10,407 nt of DNA, from contig JACDAG010000838.1 in the NCBI GenBank assembly GCA_013695565.1, positions 1 through 10,407 on the forward strand, given 5' to 3'. This document shows positions 1 to 5,613 of the stretch, piece by piece. The notes under the pieces are model-generated. The model saw only the letters and a list, made by a program, of their open reading frames with translations, was not told the origin of the DNA and made no database searches. The position numbers and the translations under genes are program-made. The DNA is from Bradyrhizobium sp. GTDB taxonomy: Bacteria; Pseudomonadota; Alphaproteobacteria; Rhizobiales; Xanthobacteraceae. Within the stretch, counting starts at the first letter, position 1. The number at the start of each line of letters is the position of its first letter.

Positions 1-35
1 CCGAAATCCTGCCGTAGCCTGATCGCTCCGCCCAT
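1..35 (-). CDS. Probable IS630-family transposase, N-terminal fragment cut by window edge
   Basis: Reading leftwards from an ATG at 35 the frame stays open to the window edge and encodes MGGAIRLRQDF. This resembles the opening residues I remember for IS630-type transposases of Bradyrhizobium and relatives (M-x-x-A-x-x-L-R-x-D-F). A good Shine-Dalgarno-like GGGAG lies about 7 bases upstream of the ATG on the minus strand (around 43-47). Only 11 codons are visible, so the assignment rests on a short remembered pattern plus the ribosome binding site. If right, an insertion sequence lies just beyond the left edge with its 5' end somewhere in 36-125; I could not delimit its terminal inverted repeat. 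It could also be an unrelated gene start. Confidence 0.45.
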   Translation of the reverse strand, partial: MGGAIRLRQDF

Positions 36-130
36 CGCCGATCTCCCGAATCATTCCGGTCAGGCAAGAGAATCACAATGGCGGTCGCCCTACAAAATCG
101 AGTCAGCACTTTCGAAGGCTGGTATTATGG

Positions 131-160
131 GTCCCGGATCGCGCTTCGCTTGTCCGGGAC
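131..160. repeat. GC-rich hairpin repeat downstream of the hydroxylase gene
   Basis: GTCCCGGA (131-138) and TCCGGGAC (153-160) form a perfect 8-bp inverted repeat around a 14-nt loop. It begins about 9 bases past the stop codon of the minus-strand monooxygenase gene. It resembles a short intergenic repeat that I recall as frequent in Bradyrhizobium genomes. There is no T-run after the stem in the transcription direction, so it is not a classic intrinsic terminator, though it could stabilise the 3' end of the mRNA. Confidence 0.6.
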
Positions 161-168
161 GACGGAAA

Positions 169-1359
169 CTAACTCCCCAACCCCGTCCCGCCATAGAGCC
201 AGGCCAGATGGCCAAACCACTGCTCCTGCGAAAATGAACTCATGATCGCGTTGCGGATGCGGGCGTGTTCGCCGTCGGGATGATAGATGTGCTCGCCGAT
301 GGCGCGCGACAGCATTTGCACCTTTGCCGTGCGCGCAAAGCGTTGCGCGCGGTAGTTTTCCAGTGCGATAGCGTGATCATCATGCTGCGCCAGCATGTGC
401 GACAGGCACACCGCGTCCTCCATCGCCTGGCAGGCGCCTTGCGCGAAATATTGCAGCATCGGATGCGCGGCATCGCCGAGCAGCGCGACGCGGCCGTCGA
501 TCCAGCGCTCGGTGGGATCGCGGTCGCACAGCACCCACAGCCGCCAGTTCTTGCCGTGCCGGATGATCTCCTGCGCGCGTTCATGGACGTGCCCAAAACC
601 CTGCATCACCTCCTGGTCGGACACCGGCTTGCCCGCGACAGGTTCCGGCGCGTCGTTGTGATAGGTGACGACGAGGTTGAACATTTTCCAGCCCGACAAC
701 GGATAATGCACGATATGGCATTTCGGGCCGGCCCACAGCGTCGCTGCGTTCCAGCGCAGATCTTCCGGCATCTGCTCGGTCGGAATCACCGAGCGATAGG
801 TGGTGTGGCCGGATACGCGCGGCGGTCCATCCGAGGTGACCTGCTTGCGGACATTCGACCACAAGCCGTCCGCACCGATCAGCAACGATCCGGTGACGCG
901 GTCGCCGGAAGCCAACCGCACCGTCACCGACGAGCCGTCCTGGTCGTAGCCGACCACTTCCGAGCTGACGCGCAGATCGATCAGTTCATGGGCCTGGCAG
1001 GCCCTGAGGAACACGCCATGCAGATCGCCGCGGTGCACCACCGCATAGGGGTTGCCGAAACGCGCGCGAAAGGCGTCGCGCAGATCGACATGGGCGATCT
1101 CTTCGGCGGTCAGCGCATCCATCAGCCGGAGCTGATCGATATAGACGGCCATGTTGCGCGCGGCCTCGCCGACGCCGAGATAATCGAAGGCGTGAAACGC
1201 ATTGGGCCCGAGCTGGATGCCGGCGCCGATCTCGCCCAGCGCCGACGCCTTTTCCAGCAAGGTCGAACGGATTCCCTTTTGCGCTAGACCCAGCGCGGTG
1301 GCGAGGCCGCCGATGCCGCCGCCGGCAATCAGGACCGGCCGTGCGTCACGCGGAGCCAT
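169..1359 (-). CDS. FAD-dependent monooxygenase, probable 3-hydroxybenzoate 6-hydroxylase
   Basis: A 396-residue class A flavoprotein hydroxylase predicted to add a hydroxyl group para to the phenolic OH of 3-hydroxybenzoate, using NAD(P)H and O2, to give gentisate in the cytoplasm. The FAD-binding GGGIGG is at residues 13-18, the GADG (DG) motif at 162-165 and GDAAHP at 295-300, followed by LQYFAQGAC. That last segment and HTTYR (185-189) match my memory of 3-hydroxybenzoate 6-hydroxylases (active-site His, Tyr and Gln). Salicylate 1-hydroxylase shares the fold, but adjacent gentisate dioxygenase and maleylpyruvate isomerase genes favour a gentisate-forming enzyme. The start was placed at ATG 1359, preceded by GGGGAAG (1368-1374), because upstream codons in the frame are palindromic repeat sequence. 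The ATG overlaps the marR stop as TGATG, implying translational coupling. The stop is TAG. Last gene of its operon. Confidence 0.85.
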   Translation of the reverse strand: MAPRDARPVLIAGGGIGGLATALGLAQKGIRSTLLEKASALGEIGAGIQLGPNAFHAFDYLGVGEAARNMAVYIDQLRLMDALTAEEIAHVDLRDAFRARFGNPYAVVHRGDLHGVFLRACQAHELIDLRVSSEVVGYDQDGSSVTVRLASGDRVTGSLLIGADGLWSNVRKQVTSDGPPRVSGHTTYRSVIPTEQMPEDLRWNAATLWAGPKCHIVHYPLSGWKMFNLVVTYHNDAPEPVAGKPVSDQEVMQGFGHVHERAQEIIRHGKNWRLWVLCDRDPTERWIDGRVALLGDAAHPMLQYFAQGACQAMEDAVCLSHMLAQHDDHAIALENYRAQRFARTAKVQMLSRAIGEHIYHPDGEHARIRNAIMSSFSQEQWFGHLAWLYGGTGLGS

Positions 1360-1970
1360 CAGCCTGACTTCCCCAGAGCCTTTTCCGTTCCGATTGAATC
1401 GGAACGGGGCTCTGGATTCTTGGTTTGACGCGTTTTCCTGACGCGAACCGGCGTCCACTTCGCTGGAAAACGCTCCAAATGTTCCAGCGCGTCCTCGGCG
1501 CGCAGCGGCACCCGCGACGCTTCGTTGTTGAGATCGACGAGCTGCGTCATCAGCGCCAGCAACACCTTGCGATCCGCAGGCTTCAGCGGCTGCAGCATTC
1601 GCGCCTGCGCGCGTTCGACCGAGGGCATGATCTCGCGCAGCGTGGCGACGCCCGCCTTGGTCAGATAGAGCAGCTTGACACGCTTGTCCTCGCGCCCCGC
1701 CTTGCGCTCGATAAAGGCCTTGGACTCCAGCCGCTCGATCACATTGCCCAGCGTCGAGCGGTCGAACGCGATCACTGCCGACAGCCGCGTCGCGTCAATG
1801 CCTGGATGGGTGTGGATCGCAACCAGCGCCGCATATTGCACCGGCGTCAGGTCGAATGCCCGGCACTCCTCGACAAAAATCGCGACCGCGATCTGCTGCA
1901 TACGGCGGAACAGATAGCCGGGCGCCGCATAGACGGCGTCCATCGTGATTGAATTGGACTTATTCGGCAT
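1359..1970 (-). CDS. MarR-family transcriptional regulator of the gentisate genes, with repeat-derived C-terminal tail
   Basis: A 203-residue winged-helix protein. The dimerising first helix (about 16-38) is followed by the helix-turn-helix (about 41-85, recognition helix near DRSTLGNVIERL) and the wing with REDKR at 93-97, a MarR hallmark. MarR proteins usually sense phenolic ligands and repress, so control of the divergent gentisate operons is a reasonable inference. Start: ATG 1970 lies inside the end of the isomerase gene, whose TAA is 1960-1962; an alternative ATG at 1943 has no visible ribosome binding site either. The family usually has about 140-170 residues. Residues from about 166 (LERFPAKWTPVRV...) to 200 are encoded by a palindromic intergenic-type repeat, giving a basic, probably unstructured tail. 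The TGA stop overlaps the hydroxylase ATG. The MarR fold is clear; the effector is unknown. Confidence 0.85.
   Translation of the reverse strand: MPNKSNSITMDAVYAAPGYLFRRMQQIAVAIFVEECRAFDLTPVQYAALVAIHTHPGIDATRLSAVIAFDRSTLGNVIERLESKAFIERKAGREDKRVKLLYLTKAGVATLREIMPSVERAQARMLQPLKPADRKVLLALMTQLVDLNNEASRVPLRAEDALEHLERFPAKWTPVRVRKTRQTKNPEPRSDSIGTEKALGKSG
1373..1476. repeat. Palindromic repeat element inside the 3' end of marR
   Basis: The core is a long hairpin. Outer arms CCAGAGCC (1373-1380) and GGCTCTGG (1408-1415) enclose a perfect 11+1+11-nt palindrome at 1385-1407, with a 4-nt TTTT bulge at 1381-1384. The adjoining stretch to about 1476 (reading on the minus strand from GGAGCGTTTTCCAGCGAAG, then GCGAACC-type and AAAACGCGTCAAA blocks) matches an element I recall as very common between genes of Bradyrhizobium and Rhodopseudomonas. 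Here it is read through in frame as marR codons. Its outer stem overlaps by two bases the ribosome binding site (1368-1374) of the following hydroxylase gene. Family identity is from memory; the palindrome is seen directly. Confidence 0.8.
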
Positions 1971-2592
1971 CGGGCTGCTTGTCCGGCGCGGCGTCGGCAA
2001 ACGCCTTGATTTCCCGGGCCGCGGCTTCGGCCTTGAGCAGGCGGGGAAAGACCGAGACATCGACGCCAAAGCGCCGTGCGTTGCCGAGCTGCGGCACCAG
2101 GCAGAGATCGGCGATCGTCGGTGTTGCGCCGAAACAGAACGGCCCCTTTTCGTCGGCGACCAGTGCTTCGCAAGCCGACAGCCCCTCGTGATTGGCCCAG
2201 GCCGCCCACTCCGTCACTTTTCCCTCGGGTACACCGAGTTGCCGCAACCGGTTCAATACTTTCAGATTCTGTACCGGATGGGTGTCACAGGCGAGCGCCA
2301 TCGCGAAGGCACGAACTTTTGCGCGACCCAGCGTATCGCCGGGCAGCAGTGCCGGTTCGGGATAGGTTTCATTCAGCCATTCAATGATCGCGAGCGATTG
2401 CGTCAGCACGGCGCCGGCGTCGTCCTCCAGCGCGGGCACGAGCCCTTGCGGGTTGATGGCGAGATAGGCCGGCGCGCATTGTTCGCCCTTGCGAAGATGA
2501 TGCGGCAAATATTCGGGTCGCAGCCCCTTCAGATTCAGGGCGATCCTGACCCGGTATGCCGCGGCACTGCGAAAATAGCCATGCAGCCTCAT
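1960..2592 (-). CDS. Maleylpyruvate isomerase, zeta-class glutathione S-transferase (NagL/MaiA-like)
   Basis: A 210-residue GST-fold protein predicted to catalyse glutathione-dependent cis-trans isomerisation of maleylpyruvate to fumarylpyruvate (or maleylacetoacetate to fumarylacetoacetate) in the cytoplasm. The N-terminal thioredoxin-like domain carries FRSAAAYRVRIALNLKG (7-23), NPQGLVPAL (48-56) and the glutathione-binding QS at 65-66. The helical domain carries CDTHPVQN (102-109) and TPTIADLCLVPQ (157-168). The C-terminal AAPDKQPDAE closely resembles what I recall of Ralstonia NagL. The usual zeta motif SSCSxRVR appears as SAAAYRVR, so several polar active-site residues are Ala. The start ATG 2592 has a strong GGGAGG about 6 bases upstream. 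First gene of the minus-strand operon and adjacent to gentisate dioxygenase, which favours maleylpyruvate as substrate. Confidence 0.87.
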   Translation of the reverse strand: MRLHGYFRSAAAYRVRIALNLKGLRPEYLPHHLRKGEQCAPAYLAINPQGLVPALEDDAGAVLTQSLAIIEWLNETYPEPALLPGDTLGRAKVRAFAMALACDTHPVQNLKVLNRLRQLGVPEGKVTEWAAWANHEGLSACEALVADEKGPFCFGATPTIADLCLVPQLGNARRFGVDVSVFPRLLKAEAAAREIKAFADAAPDKQPDAE

Positions 2593-2634
2593 CGGAACCT
2601 CCCGTAAATTTGTCGTTTGCGGTCTTCGCCGTCA

Positions 2635-2662
2635 TTGACGCTACCCATATTGTAAGTATGCT
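2635..2662 (+). promoter_or_regulatory. Candidate sigma-70 promoter of gentisate dioxygenase
   Basis: TTGACG (2635-2640) and TATGCT (2657-2662) are separated by 16 bases, giving 5/6 and 4/6 matches to the -35 and -10 consensus. Transcription would start near 2669, about 33 bases before the dioxygenase ATG. Assigned by eye only. Confidence 0.45.
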
Positions 2663-2667
2663 GTCAA
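2638..2667 (-). promoter_or_regulatory. Candidate divergent promoter of the isomerase-marR-hydroxylase operon
   Basis: On the minus strand TTGACA (2667-2662) is a perfect -35 hexamer; 18 bases on is a weak -10, TAGCGT (2643-2638). It overlaps the plus-strand candidate promoter almost completely, so one bound regulator could control both directions. The -10 is poor and the call is tentative. Confidence 0.3.
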
Positions 2668-2674
2668 TAATTGA
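2664..2674. promoter_or_regulatory. Candidate MarR operator
   Basis: TCAATAATTGA is a perfect 5+1+5 palindrome at the predicted plus-strand transcription start and next to the minus-strand -35. A larger inverted pair, ATTGAC (2634-2639) and GTCAAT (2663-2668), brackets the plus-strand promoter, and TATTG (2648-2652) pairs with CAATA (2665-2669). AT-rich palindromes over a divergent promoter are typical of MarR sites. That the neighbouring MarR protein binds here is inference. Confidence 0.4.
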
Positions 2675-2701
2675 ACCGACAAGAATAGCGGGAGGCTACC
2701 C

Positions 2702-3742
2702 ATGGAAGCCGTGCAGAAGACCCCGGAACGCGAAGCGTTCTACAAGAAGATCGATGGCGAGAATCTCTCGGCGCTCTGGAACGTGATGGGCGATTTGATC
2801 ACGCCGGAGCCGAAGAGCGCCTGCCGGCCGCATCTGTGGAAGTTCGACCAGATCCGCGACTACATGACCGAAGCCGGCAAGCTGATCACGGCCAAGGAAG
2901 CCGAGCGGCGGGTGCTGGTCTTGGAAAATCCGGGCCTGCGCGGCCAGTCCAAGATCACGACCTCGCTGTTTGCCGGCGTGCAGATGGTGGTCCCCGGTGA
3001 CGTCGCACCGGCGCACCGGCACAGCCAGTCGGCGCTGCGTTTCGTGCTCGAAGGCAAGGGCGCGGCCACCGCTGTCGACGGCGAGCGCACACTGATGGCG
3101 CCCGGCGATTTCGTCATCACGCCGTCGATGACCTGGCATGATCATTCCAACGAAACCTCCGAGCCGATGTTCTGGCTCGACGGACTCGACATTCCGATGG
3201 TGCAGTTCTTCGATGCGTCCTTTGCCGAAGGCTCGAACGAAGACCAGCAAAAGATCACCCGGCCCTCCGGCGACAGCTTTGCCCGCTATGGCCACAACCT
3301 TTTGCCTGTGGACGAGAAACGAAAGTCGAAGACCTCACCGATCTTCAACTATCCCTACAGCTACACCCGCGAAGCGCTGGAAAGTGCAAAAACCCGCAAC
3401 GAATGGGACGCCTGCCACGGGCTGAAGCTGAAATTCTCCAATCCCGAAACCGGTGAGTTCGCGATGCCGACCATCGGCACCTTCATCCAGATGCTGCCGA
3501 AAGGTTTCAAGACCGCGCGCTATCGCTCGACCGACGCGACCGTGTTCGCGGCGATCGAAGGCAAGGGCCGCACCCGCGTTGGCGAGCAGACCTTCGAGTG
3601 GGGCGCGCGCGATCTGTTCGTGGTGCCGAGCTGGCAGTGGGTCACCCACGAGGCCGACGTCGATTCGGTGCTGTTCAGCTTCTCCGACCGCCCGGTGCAG
3701 CAGAAGCTCGACCTGTTCCGCGAAGATCGCGGGAATGCGTGA
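2702..3742 (+). CDS. Gentisate 1,2-dioxygenase
   Basis: A 346-residue bicupin, the usual length for the family, that cleaves gentisate between C1 and C2 with O2 to give maleylpyruvate, using Fe(II). The N-terminal cupin carries the metal ligands in AHRHSQSALRFVLEG (His105, His107) and TWHDHSNE (His146). These positions correspond within one residue to the ligands I recall for E. coli O157 gentisate dioxygenase (104, 106, 145). The second cupin covers about 235-335 (RYRSTDATVFAAIEGKG, WGARDLFVVPSWQWVTHE). The ATG at 2702 has GGGAGG at 2690-2695. It is transcribed alone and divergently from the isomerase-marR-hydroxylase operon, with which it forms the central gentisate pathway. An 89-bp hairpin repeat follows its stop. 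Confidence 0.95.
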   Translation: MEAVQKTPEREAFYKKIDGENLSALWNVMGDLITPEPKSACRPHLWKFDQIRDYMTEAGKLITAKEAERRVLVLENPGLRGQSKITTSLFAGVQMVVPGDVAPAHRHSQSALRFVLEGKGAATAVDGERTLMAPGDFVITPSMTWHDHSNETSEPMFWLDGLDIPMVQFFDASFAEGSNEDQQKITRPSGDSFARYGHNLLPVDEKRKSKTSPIFNYPYSYTREALESAKTRNEWDACHGLKLKFSNPETGEFAMPTIGTFIQMLPKGFKTARYRSTDATVFAAIEGKGRTRVGEQTFEWGARDLFVVPSWQWVTHEADVDSVLFSFSDRPVQQKLDLFREDRGNA

Positions 3743-3754
3743 GGATCGGGAAAC

Positions 3755-3843
3755 CGTAGGGTGGGCAAAGGAGCGTTAGCGACGTGCCCACCATTCCTGC
3801 GGGATCAAAGTGGGTGGGCACGCTTCGCTTTGCCCACCCTACG
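3755..3843. repeat. 89-bp inverted-repeat element between convergent genes
   Basis: Outer arms of 16 perfectly complementary bases lie at 3755-3770 (CGTAGGGTGGGCAAAG) and 3828-3843. An inner perfect 9-bp pair is GTGCCCACC (3784-3792) with GGTGGGCAC (3813-3821). The element fills the space between the gentisate dioxygenase stop (3742) and the permease stop (3853), so its RNA would fold at the 3' end of both transcripts. It matches a repeat I recall as abundant in Bradyrhizobium. It lacks a clear T-tract; a role as bidirectional terminator or mRNA stabiliser is inferred. Confidence 0.75.
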
Positions 3844-3852
3844 ATCCGCATT

Positions 3853-4686
3853 TCACCGCCAGTGCAATAACCTTGCTTCCAGCAAATTGATCCCCTTCCC
3901 CACCACCAGCCCGAACAGCGAGAGTATGACGACGCCGGCCAATAGCTGATCGGTCTGCATCAGATTGCCGGCCTGCAGCACGAAGGCGCCGATGCCGTAT
4001 TGGGCGCCGATCATTTCGGCGCTCACCACCAGCAGCAACGCCACGGATGCGGTGATGCGAAAGCCCGCGAGGATGGAAGGCAGCGCGCCCGGCCAGATCA
4101 CGCGGCGGACGATCAAATGGAACGGCACATTAAAACTCTGCGCCATCCGGATCAGGTTACGCGGCACCGCATCGACGCCGCTATAGACCGAGATCGCGGT
4201 GGAGAAGAACACGCCGAGCGCAATAGTCGCGATCTTCGGCTCTTCACCGATCCCGAGCCACAGGATCAGGAGTGGCAGCAGCGCGATCTTCGGGATCGGA
4301 AACAGCGCCGAAATAAAGGTGATGCCGACACCGCGCGCCAAGGTCGACAGGCCGATTCCAAAGCCGACGATGACGCCGGCGATGGTGCCGAGAATCCAGC
4401 CCGACCCGATCCGCATCACCGACCAGGACAGATGCTGCCAGAGTGCGCCTGACAGTGCGAGTTTGTAGATCGCGACGACGATTGCCGCGGGCGACGGCAG
4501 GAACAGCGCATTGACCCAGCCGGCGCTGCCGGCGAGTTGCCAGAACGCGATCACCAGCGCCAGCGCGATCCAGCCGGAATAGCGGCCGGCGCGCGGCGTA
4601 AAGCCGCCGCCGCGAAACGCCACCGGCCGCGGCTTTGTCTTGTCCTTGGCCTCGTCCTGCTTCTGCTGCGGCGCGCGGTCAAGCAT
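3853..4686 (-). CDS. ABC transporter permease, NitT/TauT/SsuC type
   Basis: A 277-residue inner-membrane permease that would form the translocation channel as a dimer. After a charged cytoplasmic N-terminus (1-36), hydrophobic segments are visible at about 38-58, 92-114, 122-146, 152-170, 212-230 and 246-264, giving six membrane spans. The EAA-type cytoplasmic loop that contacts the ATPase is near 180-210 (MAQSFNVPFHLIVRRVIWPGALPS region), as in SsuC/TauC. The start ATG 4686 was chosen because it has GAGGT about 7-11 bases upstream and overlaps the ATPase stop (4679-4681) by 8 bases, which suggests translational coupling; a further 12 upstream codons lie wholly within the ATPase gene. Last gene of its operon. 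Substrate cannot be read from sequence. Confidence 0.88.
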   Translation of the reverse strand: MLDRAPQQKQDEAKDKTKPRPVAFRGGGFTPRAGRYSGWIALALVIAFWQLAGSAGWVNALFLPSPAAIVVAIYKLALSGALWQHLSWSVMRIGSGWILGTIAGVIVGFGIGLSTLARGVGITFISALFPIPKIALLPLLILWLGIGEEPKIATIALGVFFSTAISVYSGVDAVPRNLIRMAQSFNVPFHLIVRRVIWPGALPSILAGFRITASVALLLVVSAEMIGAQYGIGAFVLQAGNLMQTDQLLAGVVILSLFGLVVGKGINLLEARLLHWR

Positions 4687-5452
4687 GCTGGACCTCGCGC
4701 TCGGCGTCGATCGCCTCCTCACGGATCAGCGACCACAGATCGTTTTGGATCGCAAGGAGTTTTCCGCGGGCATTGATATCGCCGCGTTCGTCGCGCGTCA
4801 TCGGGATGGTCACGACCTCACGGACGCGGCCAGGACGGCGCGACAGCACCACGATGCGGTCGGCGAGGCGAACCGCTTCTTCCAGATTATGCGTCACGTA
4901 GACCGCACCCATCGAACCATCGGCGAGCAGGCGGATAAAATCCTCCATCAGCAATTCGCGGGTCTGCGAATCCAGCGCCGACAGCGGCTCATCCATCAGC
5001 AGGATCGCCGGCCGCACCGCCAGCGCCCGCGCGATGCCGACGCGCTGGCGCATGCCGCCGGACAATTGCTTGGGATAGGCGCCGCGGAAGTCCGTGAGAC
5101 CGGTACGGCGCAGCGCGTCGTCGACCACGGCGCGGCGGTCGCTGGCGCCAAGCGCGGTATGAACAAGCGGAAATTCCACATTGGCTTCCACCGTGCACCA
5201 GGGCAGCAGCGCAAAATCCTGGAACACGAAGGTCAACGGGTTGAGGCTGCCCGCCGTCGGCACGCCGCGCAACTCGGCCTGCCCTTGGCTCGGCCGCAGC
5301 AGGCCGCCCAGGATCGACAGCAACGTGCTCTTGCAGCAGCCGGAGGGCCCGACGATCGCCACCACCTCGCCCGACGCGACCTGGAACGACACGCGATCGA
5401 GCACCTCGAGGGTACCGAAGCGGTGGCTGATATGGTCGGCGATCAGGTCCAT
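4679..5452 (-). CDS. ABC transporter ATPase, NitT/TauT/SsuB type, with altered Walker A
   Basis: A 257-residue nucleotide-binding subunit. Walker A reads GPSGCCKST (35-43), where the family has GPSGCGKST: the normally invariant Gly before Lys41 is Cys40 (codon TGC, minus strand 5335-5333). Everything else looks active: Q-loop Gln78 (FVFQDFALLPW), signature LSGGMRQR (130-137), Walker B ILLMDEP (150-156), D-loop SALD and H-loop His188 (VTHNLEEA). The ATG at 5452 has no strong ribosome binding site (GGAAAA about 10 bases upstream). The preceding binding-protein gene ends 161 bases upstream, with a hairpin repeat between. The permease start overlaps its TGA. The substitution could be a real variant, an inactivating mutation or a sequencing error. 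Confidence 0.9.
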   Translation of the reverse strand: MDLIADHISHRFGTLEVLDRVSFQVASGEVVAIVGPSGCCKSTLLSILGGLLRPSQGQAELRGVPTAGSLNPLTFVFQDFALLPWCTVEANVEFPLVHTALGASDRRAVVDDALRRTGLTDFRGAYPKQLSGGMRQRVGIARALAVRPAILLMDEPLSALDSQTRELLMEDFIRLLADGSMGAVYVTHNLEEAVRLADRIVVLSRRPGRVREVVTIPMTRDERGDINARGKLLAIQNDLWSLIREEAIDAEREVQHA

Positions 5453-5484
5453 TCAGTGCGTTTTCCGATCCGTATCCCAACCGC

Positions 5485-5596
5485 CGTCATTGCCTGCGAC
5501 AAACGCGAAGCGTTTGCGCAAGGGAGCGAAGCGACGAAGCAATCCATCTATCCGTTATGCCGCACCATGGATTGCTTCGCTGCGCTCGCAATGACG
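5485..5596. repeat. Inverted-repeat element inside the ABC operon
   Basis: CGAAGCAATCCAT (5535-5547) and its perfect 13-bp complement (5567-5579) form the inner stem. CGTCATTG (5485-5492) and CAATGACG (5589-5596) are an outer pair. Additional CGAAGCG-like short repeats lie between. It fills most of the gap between the binding-protein stop (5614) and ATPase start (5452). I recall closely similar elements as common intergenic repeats in Bradyrhizobium. In an operon such a hairpin often protects upstream mRNA and lowers downstream expression, which would favour excess binding protein; that role is inferred. Confidence 0.75.
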
Positions 5597-5613
5597 CATT
5601 CAAGCACCTGTGC

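Noticed and set aside
265..1287. Long plus-strand open frame opposite the hydroxylase gene (340 codons)
   Set aside because: Exact antisense of a recognised flavoprotein gene; its translation has no family signature and is rich in His, Arg and Gln, as expected of a complementary frame in high-GC DNA.
1360..1458. N-terminal extension of the hydroxylase by 33 residues
   Set aside because: These codons lie within the palindromic repeat and the marR 3' end, and the internal ATG at 1359 has a good ribosome binding site and the TGATG coupling signal.
3755..3843. Intrinsic (rho-independent) terminator
   Set aside because: Strong stems exist but there is no T-run following the stem in either direction, so it is listed as a repeat rather than a terminator.
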